Source: JAHEEL01 sp963785245
GTDB taxonomy: Bacteria; Actinomycetota; Acidimicrobiia; Spongiisociales; UBA5794
Assembly (NCBI GenBank): GCA_963785245.1
Contig: CAWAUO010000004.1
Span: 52,284-116,283, forward strand
Direction: 5' to 3'
Length of the DNA: 64,000 nucleotides
In this document: positions 27,522 to 37,212 of the stretch, piece after piece
How positions within the stretch are numbered: position 1 is the first letter of the stretch
How the letters are laid out: every line of letters starts with the position of its first letter
Notes under the pieces: model-generated
Seen by the model: only the letters and a program-made list of their open reading frames with translations
What the model was told of the DNA's origin: nothing
The model's database searches: none
Made by a program: the position numbers and the translations under genes

Positions 27522-28676
27522 ATGAGCACAGGAGTGGTGGTCACCCACGCACACCGCACGGCAGTCGGGAAGTCGGGTCGCGGAACATTGCGCGAGACGA
27601 GGCCGGACGAGCTGCTCGGTCAACTGATCGAGTCCTTCATGGAGCGGGTCCCAGAACTGGACCCGGGCAAGGTCGACGATGTGATTGTCGGTTGTGCCTT
27701 CCCCGAAGCGGAACAGGGCATGAACGTCGCCCGCATCGCGGCGCTACGAGCCGGCCTGCCCGTGTCGGTGCCCGGCATGACGCTGAACCGGTTCTGCAGC
27801 AGCGGGCTCCAATCGCTCGCCAGCGGGGCGGCCCAGATTGCGGCCGGATGGTCGCAGATCGTGATCACCGGCGGCGTCGAATCGATGTCGCTGGTCCCGA
27901 TGGGAGGCCAGAAGCCTGCACCGAACCCCACGCTGGTCGAGACATTCCCCGCGTCCTACGACTCAATGGGCATCACGAGCGAGACGGTCGCCGAGCGCTA
28001 CGACGTCAGCCGCGAGGACCAGGACGTGTTCGCCGTCGAGTCCAACCGGCGGGCAATCGCTGCGATCAAGGAAGGGCGGTTCAAGGACGAGATCATCCCG
28101 ATCGAGATCAGCCTCGAGGGCAAGCAAGTTGTCTTCGACACCGATGAAGGCCCGCGCGAGAGCACCGTCGAGGGGCTGAGCAAGCTGCGGCCGGTCTTCA
28201 AGGTCGACGGTCGATCCACGGCAGGAAACTCATCTCAGACCTCCGATGGCGCCGCGATCGAGGTCCTCATGAGTCGAGAGGCGGCTGCCGAACTCGGGTT
28301 GACGCCACTCGCCGAACTCGTCACGTATCAGGTGGCAGGGGTGCACCCCGACGAGATGGGCATCGGTCCCACCGTGGCGATCCCCAAGGCGCTGGAGGCC
28401 GCCGATTTGTCGGTTGCCGACATCGGGTTGATCGAACTCAACGAAGCGTTCGCCAGCCAGGCGCTCTACTCAATCAGGAAGCTCGGACTCGATCCTGCGA
28501 TCGTCAACGTCAACGGCGGTGCCATCGCACTCGGACACCCGCTCGGGTGCACCGGAGCGAAGCTCACCGCCACGCTGCTCCACGAGATGCAGCGCCGCGA
28601 CGTCGAGTACGGCATCGTGAGTATGTGCATCGGTGGCGGCATGGGCGCCGCAGCGATCTTCAAACGAGATATCTAG
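27522..28676 (+). CDS. fadA: Acetyl-CoA C-acyltransferase (FadA-type thiolase)
   Basis: A 384-residue thiolase. The acylated Cys is in TLNRFCSSGLQSLA, NEAFA and the His of GGAIALGHPLGCTG follow, and the second Cys is in SMCIGGGMGAA. It cleaves 3-ketoacyl-CoA to acetyl-CoA and a shortened acyl-CoA, taking the product of the FadN-like enzyme. The RBS AGAAGGAG precedes the ATG. Confidence 0.95.
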   Translation: MSTGVVVTHAHRTAVGKSGRGTLRETRPDELLGQLIESFMERVPELDPGKVDDVIVGCAFPEAEQGMNVARIAALRAGLPVSVPGMTLNRFCSSGLQSLASGAAQIAAGWSQIVITGGVESMSLVPMGGQKPAPNPTLVETFPASYDSMGITSETVAERYDVSREDQDVFAVESNRRAIAAIKEGRFKDEIIPIEISLEGKQVVFDTDEGPRESTVEGLSKLRPVFKVDGRSTAGNSSQTSDGAAIEVLMSREAAAELGLTPLAELVTYQVAGVHPDEMGIGPTVAIPKALEAADLSVADIGLIELNEAFASQALYSIRKLGLDPAIVNVNGGAIALGHPLGCTGAKLTATLLHEMQRRDVEYGIVSMCIGGGMGAAAIFKRDI

Positions 28677-28741
28677 GGCGTTGCCCCGCTGACGCGAGGC
28701 CTGTCCCTGCCTCTGTGGTCGCCCATCGAGGAGGGGACGGG

Positions 28742-28927
28742 ATGCGGATCTGGATCGCCGGGTCCGTCGCCGTTGTCCTCGCTGGCGCGTGCTCTGACAC
28801 GGCAACCGAACCGACGCCGGCGGACATCGCAACGGTGCGTGCTGAGGTCTTCTCAGCTGTCTGCCTTGAGGCGCATTGTCCGGGGATCCCGGTCCCGGCG
28901 CCCGATACGCTCCCCGACAACGTCTGA
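28742..28927 (+). CDS. Short predicted lipoprotein, possibly frameshifted
   Basis: A 61-residue peptide with a signal sequence and lipobox (VLAGAC) and a GAGGAGGGG RBS. It ends at a TGA, but immediately afterwards another frame continues with protein-like sequence (DVEVLERDGDGCAGIF and on to a stop near 29018), so a single-base indel near 28920-28935 may have shortened a protein of about 90 residues. No family is recognised. Confidence 0.5.
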   Translation: MRIWIAGSVAVVLAGACSDTATEPTPADIATVRAEVFSAVCLEAHCPGIPVPAPDTLPDNV

Positions 28928-29402
28928 GAGGCGATGTCGAAGTCCTCGAGCGCGACGGCGACGGCTGTGCAGGCATCTTCGCAACCGTCGGCCACTTCCC
29001 GTCGGATACTTCGTGACCACGTCCGTCAGCTGATGGACCCCCTGTGTTTCGGCTGATCAGCGAGCCAGACATCGTCGTCGAGAACACCCTCACGCTTGCC
29101 CAGCCCAACGTCGGTCTGAACTCACACAATGGGCAGGTTGTGCAGCGCCGAATCTGGCAGCGCCGACGGAATCGCCATGAAGACCGCGAGGGGGAGCACG
29201 TTGACCAGAAGACGCATCTTCTTCATATGCCGATCGTATGGCACGCCGAGCGGTCCCGCAAGGCGCCACGGAGTTGCGGGCGCAGGCTCGGGTTCAACCG
29301 ATTCAACGATCCGCAAACCACCCACCGATGAAGCATGGGGCCGCCAGATGTGCCGACGTGAGCGAGTGCCTTTGTGACCGCCGGGTGCGCCGTTGGATTG
29401 TC
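28928..29402. other. Gene-poor region
   Basis: It holds the possible out-of-frame continuation of the small lipoprotein (to about 29018). On the minus strand a 34-codon peptide (29226 down to 29122) starts MKKMRLLVNVLPLAVFM and looks like a signal peptide, but has no RBS. Nothing else is supported. Confidence 0.35.
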
Positions 29403-30767
29403 CTAGGCCGGAACTATGTTCTGGTTCATGTGGAAGAGGTTGCCGGGGTCGTATTTCGTCTTGACCTCGACGAGTCGGTCGTAGCTGGTTCCGTAGTTGG
29501 CTGCCGCTCGTCCCTGGTCGTCAGCTGCCATGAAGTTGATGTACCCGCCCTTCTCGGAATGCGGGGCCAACGCCGCGGCATAGTCGCGCACCCAGGCCGT
29601 GTTCGCTTCGTTGTCCGCCGGGTTCTCCCACATTCCGGCGATGACAGGGGCAAAAGATGCCTCACGATGCCCAAACGCAGTGGCATCGGATTCCACGCGG
29701 TGGCACGCCCCGTTGATTGGGTACAGGTGCACGGTGGACTGCATCGTGGGCACCAGTGGCCCGTATTCGAGATGAACATCAACGGCCGCGTCGGTGATCT
29801 CAACCGCATAGTTCGCCTTCCAGTAGTGCTGAAGACCCGCAGGCAACAGGGCATCAAACGCCGAGTTCATCGCGGGAAACGGGGCAGGGCCGACATGTTC
29901 GGCCACCACCGGAGCCACATCGCGGAACGGCTTGAGCACTCCCTCAGCCTCATCCATCGGTCCCGTCCAACACGAGACGATCATGCAGAACGTGTCGCCG
30001 TGACGATCCCCAGGAATGAACGGCAGCGGAGGAGCCACCTGCCAGCCGAAGAAGCCGCCGAACTGCTCGGGGGCATCGGCAATGAACTCCCGGTACAAGC
30101 TCAGGACGTCTCGTGCGGCTTCGACCTCGAAGAACATCGGCCCTCCGTAGATCATCCCCACCGGGTGGAGCCGGAACTCCAGATTGGTCAGGACCCCGAA
30201 GTTGCCTCCTCCTCCCCGGATGGCCCAAAAGAGGTCCGAGTTCTCCACCTCGTTGGCGTGGAGCAGTCTTCCGTCGGCAGTCACCACATCGGCAGAGATC
30301 AGGTTGTCGATAGACAAGCCGTGGGCCCGAGAGAGGTACCCGATGCCTCCGCCCAATGTGAGACCGGCAACGCCCGTCGTCGAGATGATGCCGCCCGGCG
30401 CAGCCAGGCCGAAAGCATGGGTGGCATGATCGAGATCACCCCACGTGGTTCCACCCTGGGCACGGGCCGTCTGGGTTTCGGGGTCGACGCGGATTCCCTT
30501 CATCTGCCCCAGGTCGACAACCACCCCGCCGTCGTTGGTGCCGAATCCGGGGACACTGTGCCCACCGCCCCTGATCGACAGGTCCAAGCCACTCTCAGCG
30601 GCGTAGCGCACACCAGCAATCACGTCGGCGTCGTCGACGGCTCCGATTACCACGGCAGGCCGCTTGTTGATCATGCCGTTGTAGACGAGGCGAGCCTCCT
30701 CGTACCCCACGTTCCCGTCTACAAGGACGGCGCCTCGTACCTGTTCTCGTAGCGAATCCATGGACAT
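29403..30767 (-). CDS. FAD-binding oxidoreductase with C-terminal BBE domain
   Basis: A 454-residue PCMH-type flavoprotein. RGGGHSVPGFGTNDGG holds the His that usually carries covalent FAD, and GLTLGGGIGYLSRAHGLSID holds no Cys at the position used for bicovalent attachment, so mono-covalent FAD is expected. The C-terminus (YDPGNLFHMNQNI) is the berberine-bridge-enzyme segment. Such enzymes oxidise sugars, alcohols or secondary metabolites; the substrate is unknown. The RBS GGGAGGG precedes the ATG. It is divergent from the DUF222/HNH gene. Confidence 0.92.
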   Translation of the reverse strand: MSMDSLREQVRGAVLVDGNVGYEEARLVYNGMINKRPAVVIGAVDDADVIAGVRYAAESGLDLSIRGGGHSVPGFGTNDGGVVVDLGQMKGIRVDPETQTARAQGGTTWGDLDHATHAFGLAAPGGIISTTGVAGLTLGGGIGYLSRAHGLSIDNLISADVVTADGRLLHANEVENSDLFWAIRGGGGNFGVLTNLEFRLHPVGMIYGGPMFFEVEAARDVLSLYREFIADAPEQFGGFFGWQVAPPLPFIPGDRHGDTFCMIVSCWTGPMDEAEGVLKPFRDVAPVVAEHVGPAPFPAMNSAFDALLPAGLQHYWKANYAVEITDAAVDVHLEYGPLVPTMQSTVHLYPINGACHRVESDATAFGHREASFAPVIAGMWENPADNEANTAWVRDYAAALAPHSEKGGYINFMAADDQGRAAANYGTSYDRLVEVKTKYDPGNLFHMNQNIVPA

Positions 30768-31302
30768 GCCCTATCCCTCCCCAGAGATCCGTTGCCTCAA
30801 CCGAACCTACCCGCGACGACCGACGGCAGAGCACATTGTTCGGAGCACCGATCACCTTCACCAACGCAACGACCACCCGAAGTCGCAGGCAGGTCGGGAG
30901 ACTGATCGGCAACGGGGCGCGACCGGCGGCGCACCCGATGGGGGGGAGGGTGTACGCCGCCGGCGCACCGAACTGCCCAACCATACGCTCACATACCAGA
31001 CGCACCCGCTGATATCGCAGCAGCAAGATCTCCCCCTCTCGCTGACGCTGCGAACTACGGGTGCGTCACCAACGAACCTACACGACTCTGCACCAGACCG
31101 CCCGCCAATGCCTGCCTTTGCCGGCGGGGTCCGGGAGACAGAGATCTTCAACATCGCGCCACTCATGCCCGGAAACTCGAGGTTCGGAACCTCAACCACG
31201 ACCTCGCGAGCATCGAGCGGCGAGCAAGGAACGCGCAGGGCTCCCTGGGATTCTTCTTTCCACACATCGGTTTCTGTCACACCCGTGAGATACGTTGTCG
31301 GT
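30768..31302. other. Long non-coding stretch upstream of the DUF222/HNH gene
   Basis: The frame of the HNH gene is open across this stretch, but the translation is Pro/Arg/Thr-rich with no domain, and the family N-terminus starts at 31303. No repeat or RNA gene is recognised. It presumably holds the divergent promoters. Confidence 0.5.
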
Positions 31303-32490
31303 ATGGATACGAAGAGCTCCACCACCGAGATACTCGAGCAGCAGTTGATCGAAGACGAAGCGGTCATTGCCCGGGCCCGTGGCCGGCAGATGACGGTGTT
31401 GCGGGAGCTCGATCGGCGGCAGGTGGCGTTGCGTGACGGTCACCGGTCCCTCAAGGAATGGGCCACCGGCAGGATGGATCTTGCTCCCGAGACCGCAGGT
31501 GTCCTCGTGTCAACTGCACGGCGCCTCGAAGACCTCCCCGATGTTGACGCCGCTGTCACAACTGGAGAGATCGGTTTCGACCGGGCCGTTGCGGTCGGCA
31601 GGCTTGCGGGGCGTGACGATGCATTGGACCTGTTGAGTGAGGCAGCGGATTATGACATCCAAGGTATCCGGGTCCTCGTAGTCCGGCGGCGGCGGATGTC
31701 TCGTCTTGATGAGATTCAGGCGTTCGAGGAACGGTACGTTTCGATCCAGCCGAACCTCGACGAATCAGCGTGGCGCCTGTCCGGGCAGTTGCCCGGCTGT
31801 GCGGGCCGCACCGTCGTCGCAGCCCTCGAAACACGCGGCGACACCTTCCCGTACGGGCAGGGTGTCACACCATCACGCACCACCAGGAACGCAGATGCCC
31901 TGTGGTCGATCACCCACGACGCCGTCGCCGGAAGCGACGGCGCGTCGATTGATGCGTCGACACCGGTACTCACCGTGTTCGTCGACGCCACCGAGGCTGC
32001 GCCAACCAACGGCACAACCGGCATCACCTTGGAGGCTGGTCCGCGCGTCGGTGCGAACGCAGTCGAAGCGATCCTGTGCAACGGCATTGTTGAAGTCATC
32101 GCGAGAACCCCGGGCGGACAACCCCTCGCCCTCGGACGCCGCAGCCGCGTGATCCCGCCAAGGCTGCGGCGGTTCGTCCTGCATCGCGACGGCGGACGAT
32201 GCACAGTCTCGGGATGCACATCGCGGTACCGGCTCCAGGTCCATCACATCGTTCCCTGGTCCCACAACGGCCGAAGCGATTCGGAGAACCTGACCACCCT
32301 GTGCTGGTTCCACCACCACATCGTGATCCACGGCCAAGGCCACCGCATCGACCCATCCTCCCCACCCCAACGTCACCGATTGCTCCACCCAAGAATCCAC
32401 GCACCTCCGGCCCGAGCCAGGGCGACCACCGGCCGCCAGGCCGGAGCGCAGCGGAGAGGCCAGCCTGCTCGGAGACCACCTCAAACCTGA
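31303..32490 (+). CDS. DUF222 and HNH endonuclease domain protein
   Basis: A 395-residue protein of the large actinobacterial DUF222-HNH family. DUF222 covers about residues 20-260. The HNH nuclease is near residues 300-350 (VLHRDGGRCTVSGC, then LQVHHIVPWSHNGRSDSENL and TLCWFHHHIVIH). These proteins occur in many near-identical copies in actinobacterial genomes and their role is unknown. The Arg-rich C-terminal tail is typical. The ATG at 31303 gives the family start. Confidence 0.9.
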   Translation: MDTKSSTTEILEQQLIEDEAVIARARGRQMTVLRELDRRQVALRDGHRSLKEWATGRMDLAPETAGVLVSTARRLEDLPDVDAAVTTGEIGFDRAVAVGRLAGRDDALDLLSEAADYDIQGIRVLVVRRRRMSRLDEIQAFEERYVSIQPNLDESAWRLSGQLPGCAGRTVVAALETRGDTFPYGQGVTPSRTTRNADALWSITHDAVAGSDGASIDASTPVLTVFVDATEAAPTNGTTGITLEAGPRVGANAVEAILCNGIVEVIARTPGGQPLALGRRSRVIPPRLRRFVLHRDGGRCTVSGCTSRYRLQVHHIVPWSHNGRSDSENLTTLCWFHHHIVIHGQGHRIDPSSPPQRHRLLHPRIHAPPARARATTGRQAGAQRRGQPARRPPQT

Positions 32491-32554
32491 GGATCGCACC
32501 AGAGCGCGCTGAACCCCATCCACCCGATCCCATCCCCCAGGCAGCCCCCTCCGT

Positions 32555-32607
32555 GATCAAGCAGCCGCTTGATCTCGTCTCTCCCACCTGCCGGCGGGCG
32601 AGACGAG
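32555..32607 (+). terminator. Two adjacent hairpins after the DUF222/HNH gene
   Basis: GATCAAGC/GCTTGATC (32555-32574, loop AGCC) is followed at once by CTCGTCTC/GAGACGAG (32574-32607, with an inner CCC/GGG). Neither is followed by a T-run, so this is a candidate Rho-assisted 3' end or boundary. Confidence 0.4.
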
Positions 32608-32680
32608 GAATGGTCCGCGACGCCCCGCCTCGTTCGTGGCTCGCAGCTCGCAGCCCGCAACCGTCGTACCCTTCCGGATT

Positions 32681-35600
32681 GTGAGCCAGCCTCCCGACAA
32701 CCTTCGTGGGCGCATTGACCGTCTGCCTCGGGCCGAACGGCGGCGCCTTCATCGGCGTCTGACCGGAGCCGAACGCGCCGAGGATCCAAAGCGGCGGGCC
32801 CAGAACATCGACAGGGTCGCGGAGATCATCGCCGCCGCCGAGAAGAGAATCACTGCCCGCACGGCGGCTCTCCCAACGCGGATTCCCTACCCGGAGGAAC
32901 TCCCGATCACCCCATGGCGAGACGAGATCCTCGAGGCGATCCGCGAGCATCAGGTGGTGATCGTGGCCGGGGAGACCGGGTCGGGGAAGAGCACGCAGAT
33001 CCCGAAGTTCTGTCTCGAACTTGGCCGGGGCGTGGCGGGAACGATCGGCCATACGCAGCCGCGTCGGATCGCGGCCCGCTCCATTGCGGATCGGATCGCT
33101 GAAGAGATCGACACGACGGTGGGAGAGGCGGTTGGCTACGCCGTCCGGTTCTCCGACCAGACCGGCGACTCGACGCTGGTCAAGGTGATGACCGACGGCC
33201 TCCTGCTCGCAGAGATCCATCGGGATCGACGTCTCGAACGGTACGACACGATCATCATCGACGAGGCGCACGAGCGGAGCCTCAACATCGATTTCCTCCT
33301 CGGGTACCTGAAGAACCTGCTTCCGAAGCGGCCGGATCTCAAGGTCATCATCACGTCGGCGACGATCGACACCGCGCGGTTCGCCGAACACTTCGACGAT
33401 GCGCCCGTCATCGAGGTGTCCGGGCGGACCTATCCGGTCGAGATTCGATACCGGCCGCTCGACGACCCCGATCAGCCGGAGGCGCGGGACCAGATACATG
33501 GCATCTGTGACGCGGTCAGGGAATTGCTCAGCGAGGGGAACGGGGACATCCTCGTCTTCTGTTCCGGCGAACGCGAGATCCGAGACGCCGCCGATGCCCT
33601 GAATGATCTCGGCCTGCCGCACACTGAGGTGCTGCCCCTGTATGCCCGCCTCCCGGCAGCCGAACAGCATCGGGTGTTCCGAGCACACACCGGTCGGCGG
33701 ATCGTCCTCGCGACGAACGTCGCGGAGACATCGCTCACGGTTCCCGGCATCCGCTACGTCGTGGATGCCGGAACGGCCCGGATGTCGCGCTACAGCCGCA
33801 GAACGAAGGTCCAACGTCTTCCGATCGAAGCGGTGTCGCAGGCCTCGGCCAACCAGCGCGCCGGTCGATGCGGCCGTCTCGGTCCCGGTGTGTGCATCCG
33901 TCTCTATTCGGAGGACGACTTCGATGCCCGTCCGGAGTTCACCGAACCGGAGATCCAGAGAACGAACCTGGCGTCGGTGATTCTGCAGATGACGGCCCGG
34001 GACCTTGGGGCGATCGAGACGTTCCCGTTCCTCGATCCGCCGGACTCTCGGTCGATTCGGGACGGCGTTGCAAGGCTTGTCGAATTGGGAGCTATCGCCG
34101 AGGGACACGAGTCGGGCCGTCAGCGGCTCACCAAGCTCGGGCGGCAACTCGCCGATCTGCCGATAGACCTCCGTCTCGCCCGAATGATCTTCGAAGCGAG
34201 CCGCACGGCAAGCCTCCGTGAAGTGCTCATCATCGCAGCGGCACTCGCCATCCAGGACCCGCGAGAACGGCCTGCGGAGAAGCAGACGCAGGCGGACCAA
34301 GCCCATGCCAGATTCCGAGATGAGGACTCCGACTTCTACAGCTGGCTCCACCTGTGGGAGTACCTCAGCGAGGAACGCCGAGCCCGTTCGTCGACCCAAT
34401 TCCGCCGACTGTGCAAGAACGAGTACCTGAACTACCGCCGAATCAGAGAGTGGCAGGACCTTCACGCCCAACTCCGCGATGTGACGAAGGACCTCGGCTT
34501 CGTCCCCAATCGCGAGCCGGCTCAGCGAGAAGTCGTTCACCGGACACTGCTCACCGGGCTCTTGTCGAACATCGGTTGGAAGGACCCTGGGTCGTTCGAG
34601 TACCGCGGCGCACGGAGCAGCCGCTTCTCGATCAACCCGGGTTCGACACTCTTCAAACGGGCCCCCGAGTGGGTGATGGCAGCCGAGCTTGTCGAGACGA
34701 CCCGGCTGTGGGCGCGCGGGGTCGCGACCGTTCAGCCGGAGTGGATCGAGAGTGCTGCCAGCCACCTGGTGACCCGTTCGTACTCCGATCCAGAGTGGGA
34801 CGCCAATCGTGGGGCGGCGACGGCGAACGAAACGGTGTCGCTCTACGGCCTCCCGCTGCAGACCGCTCGCCCCGTGCTCTACGGCAGGATCGACCGAGAA
34901 GCCGCTCGCGAACTGTTCATCCGTCACGCGTTGGTGGCGGGGGAGTGGGAGACACACCACCGGTTCGTGGAACACAACGCGGCAATCATCGACGAGGTGC
35001 TCGACCTCGAGGCGCGATACCGTCGAACCGACCTGCTCGTCGACGACGAGGTGGTGATCGACTTCTTCGACCGGCGCATCCCCGAGGACATCGTCTCCGT
35101 CCGGCACTTCGATCGCTGGTGGAAGGACGTACGGCCGACGGATCCGCATCTCCTCGACCTCACCGTCGAGGATCTCCTCGAACCGGAGGTGGACACACCG
35201 GGCGAGGAGGCGTTCCCCGAGATCTGGCAGTACGGCGGTGTCTCGATGCCTCTCACGTATGAGTTCGAGCCGGGCACCGCGACCGACGGGCTGATCGTGG
35301 ATGTCCCCATCGGCGGGCTCGCACGCGTCGACCCGGCGATCTTCGAATGGTCGGTTCCGGGACTGCGGGAAGAGCTCGTCGTTGCCATGATGAGATCGCT
35401 GCCGAAGGCCATCCGCAAGCAGCTTGCACCAATCCCCGAAACGGCCCGATCGGTCCTCGCGTCCCACGACTCCACCGCGGAATCGCTGATGCCGTTCCTG
35501 CGGCGGGCGTTGACGAAGCGGGCGGGCGTGGCCATTCCGCTCGATGCATTCGATCTGGAGCGGATCCCATCCCACCTGCGGCCGTCGTTTCGCGTGGTCG

Positions 35601-36562
35601 CAGATGACGGCTCGGTCCTTGCCGAGGGCCCGGATCTCCCGGCACTGCGTGACCAACTCCATGCTGAAGCGAAGGCAGCGATGGCGACCTCCGGCCACGA
35701 TGTCGAACGAACCGGGATCACGACGTGGGAGGTCGGTGATCTGCCGCACACGCTTGACATAGAAGGCCCGGGTCGGCCGGTGACGGCCTACCCGGCGCTC
35801 GTCGACGAAGGTGACTCGGTCGCCGTCCGCCTGTTTGCCACGGCGACAGAACAAGCGCAGGCGATGTGGGATGGTACGCGGCGTCTGATCGTGCTCGGAC
35901 TGCCGTCACCGGGGAGGAGCCTCCGGCCTCTCGTCACCGAAGACGGGAAGCGGGCGATTGCCGCAGGCCCCTACGGCTCGTTCGACGACTGGGCGGCCGA
36001 CTGCCTCTCGTGCGCGGTGGATGATCTGCTCGTCGCCGCAGGAGGCCCGGTATGGGAAGCTGCCGCGTTTGACCGTCTGGCCGCTCAGGTCGGTGCATCG
36101 TCGGCTGATCAACTCGTCGCGGTGGCCTCCGATGCTCTCGAGATCCTCGATGAACTCCGCGAGATCCGACGGACGTTGGACGACGGCTCGGTCGAGCAGT
36201 ATCACGAAGCCACCGCCGACGTCGAGGAACAGGTCGACCGCCTGATCTATCCGGGGTTCCTCACCGCGGTTGGCATCGGCCGCCTGCCTGATCTCCTCCG
36301 CTATCTGCGAGCCATCTCGCGGCGCCTCGAGTCGCTCCCGAACCGGGTCGAGCGGGATCGTGAACTGATGGGCCGCATCCGGGAACTGGAGGACGAACGC
36401 GACGACCTCTCGGATGCGGTCCCGAACTCGACAGAACTGATCGAGGTGGCGTGGATGCTCCAGGAGCTGCGAGTGAGCGCCTTCGCCCAGACCCTCGGCA
36501 CCAAGGGCAAAGTCAGCGAAAAGCGCATCATGGAAGCCCTAGCCCGAGCCGTCGCCCCATAG
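32681..36562 (+). CDS. hrpA: DEAH-box ATP-dependent RNA helicase HrpA
   Basis: A 1293-residue DEAH/RHA helicase, the usual HrpA length. Walker A is AGETGSGKSTQ, the DEAH box is IIIDEAHERSLN, motif III is TSATID and motif VI is QRAGRCGRLGPG. HA2/OB regions follow, and the long HrpA-specific C-terminal domain (DUF3418) fills residues 700-1290. It unwinds RNA and has been linked to mRNA processing and ribosome rescue. GTG 32681 is the first start consistent with the opening SQPPDNLRGRI; upstream codons are within low-complexity sequence. Confidence 0.95.
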   Translation: MSQPPDNLRGRIDRLPRAERRRLHRRLTGAERAEDPKRRAQNIDRVAEIIAAAEKRITARTAALPTRIPYPEELPITPWRDEILEAIREHQVVIVAGETGSGKSTQIPKFCLELGRGVAGTIGHTQPRRIAARSIADRIAEEIDTTVGEAVGYAVRFSDQTGDSTLVKVMTDGLLLAEIHRDRRLERYDTIIIDEAHERSLNIDFLLGYLKNLLPKRPDLKVIITSATIDTARFAEHFDDAPVIEVSGRTYPVEIRYRPLDDPDQPEARDQIHGICDAVRELLSEGNGDILVFCSGEREIRDAADALNDLGLPHTEVLPLYARLPAAEQHRVFRAHTGRRIVLATNVAETSLTVPGIRYVVDAGTARMSRYSRRTKVQRLPIEAVSQASANQRAGRCGRLGPGVCIRLYSEDDFDARPEFTEPEIQRTNLASVILQMTARDLGAIETFPFLDPPDSRSIRDGVARLVELGAIAEGHESGRQRLTKLGRQLADLPIDLRLARMIFEASRTASLREVLIIAAALAIQDPRERPAEKQTQADQAHARFRDEDSDFYSWLHLWEYLSEERRARSSTQFRRLCKNEYLNYRRIREWQDLHAQLRDVTKDLGFVPNREPAQREVVHRTLLTGLLSNIGWKDPGSFEYRGARSSRFSINPGSTLFKRAPEWVMAAELVETTRLWARGVATVQPEWIESAASHLVTRSYSDPEWDANRGAATANETVSLYGLPLQTARPVLYGRIDREAARELFIRHALVAGEWETHHRFVEHNAAIIDEVLDLEARYRRTDLLVDDEVVIDFFDRRIPEDIVSVRHFDRWWKDVRPTDPHLLDLTVEDLLEPEVDTPGEEAFPEIWQYGGVSMPLTYEFEPGTATDGLIVDVPIGGLARVDPAIFEWSVPGLREELVVAMMRSLPKAIRKQLAPIPETARSVLASHDSTAESLMPFLRRALTKRAGVAIPLDAFDLERIPSHLRPSFRVVADDGSVLAEGPDLPALRDQLHAEAKAAMATSGHDVERTGITTWEVGDLPHTLDIEGPGRPVTAYPALVDEGDSVAVRLFATATEQAQAMWDGTRRLIVLGLPSPGRSLRPLVTEDGKRAIAAGPYGSFDDWAADCLSCAVDDLLVAAGGPVWEAAAFDRLAAQVGASSADQLVAVASDALEILDELREIRRTLDDGSVEQYHEATADVEEQVDRLIYPGFLTAVGIGRLPDLLRYLRAISRRLESLPNRVERDRELMGRIRELEDERDDLSDAVPNSTELIEVAWMLQELRVSAFAQTLGTKGKVSEKRIMEALARAVAP

Positions 36563-36580
36563 CTACTTCGCCCAGGGGCT

Positions 36581-37135
36581 TCAGGGCTGCGAGTTCGTTC
36601 CAGGGGTTTTCGGCGACCGGCGACCGGCGACCGGCGACGTCTTGTACGTCTCCCCAAACCGTAGATACACGTCAACCCCATGGTCCTGCCGCTCGATCTC
36701 ATCTGGCCGCAGTTCCCGCAGCGGCTTCGCCGGAGTCCCCACCGCCAGCGTCCAGGCCGGTATCTCCTTGCCTTCCGGCAGTACCGACCCGGCGGCCAGC
36801 CAGGCACCTTCGCCGAGGGTTGAGCCGTTGAGGGCCAGCGCTCCGACGCCGACGAGGCAGCGGTCACCGATGGTCGCGCCGTGGACCACCGCCGCGTGGC
36901 CGACGGTCACCCGTCTGCCGATCGTTGTCGGGATTCCCAGATCCGTGTGTACGACGACGTTGTCCTGAAGGTTCGTCTCCTCACCAATCACAATCTGATC
37001 GAGTTCGGCCCGGAGCACCGCACCGAACATGACCACGGCCAACGCCCTGATCTCGACCGATCCATACACACGAGCCGTCGGCGCGACGTACGCTGATGGA
37101 TGTACAACGGGCTCGGACAGGTGGAGCGGTTCCAT
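36581..37135 (-). CDS. Gamma-class carbonic anhydrase-like protein (left-handed beta-helix)
   Basis: A 184-residue hexapeptide-repeat protein. Metal-binding histidines are in NVVVHTD and VGHAAVVHGATIGD, matching gamma carbonic anhydrase/YrdA proteins. The helix is followed by the usual C-terminal alpha-helix. The last about 20 residues are encoded partly by three tandem copies of the 7-mer CGACCGG (36614-36634), so copy-number change would alter the C-terminal frame. Possible roles are CO2 hydration or an acyltransferase-like activity. Confidence 0.9.
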   Translation of the reverse strand: MEPLHLSEPVVHPSAYVAPTARVYGSVEIRALAVVMFGAVLRAELDQIVIGEETNLQDNVVVHTDLGIPTTIGRRVTVGHAAVVHGATIGDRCLVGVGALALNGSTLGEGAWLAAGSVLPEGKEIPAWTLAVGTPAKPLRELRPDEIERQDHGVDVYLRFGETYKTSPVAGRRSPKTPGTNSQP

Positions 37136-37212
37136 GTCCAGCAGCGTACCTTGGCCGCCGGAAGGGGAATGCATCGGAGCGATGCGGCATTGAACCGAAG
37201 CGAGCAACAAGA

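Noticed and set aside
30760..31302. An N-terminal extension of the DUF222/HNH protein
   Set aside because: The translation is low-complexity and the DUF222 family starts at 31303.
32096..35854. A 1252-codon open frame on the minus strand
   Set aside because: It is antisense to hrpA, has no domains and shows the composition of a high-GC shadow frame.
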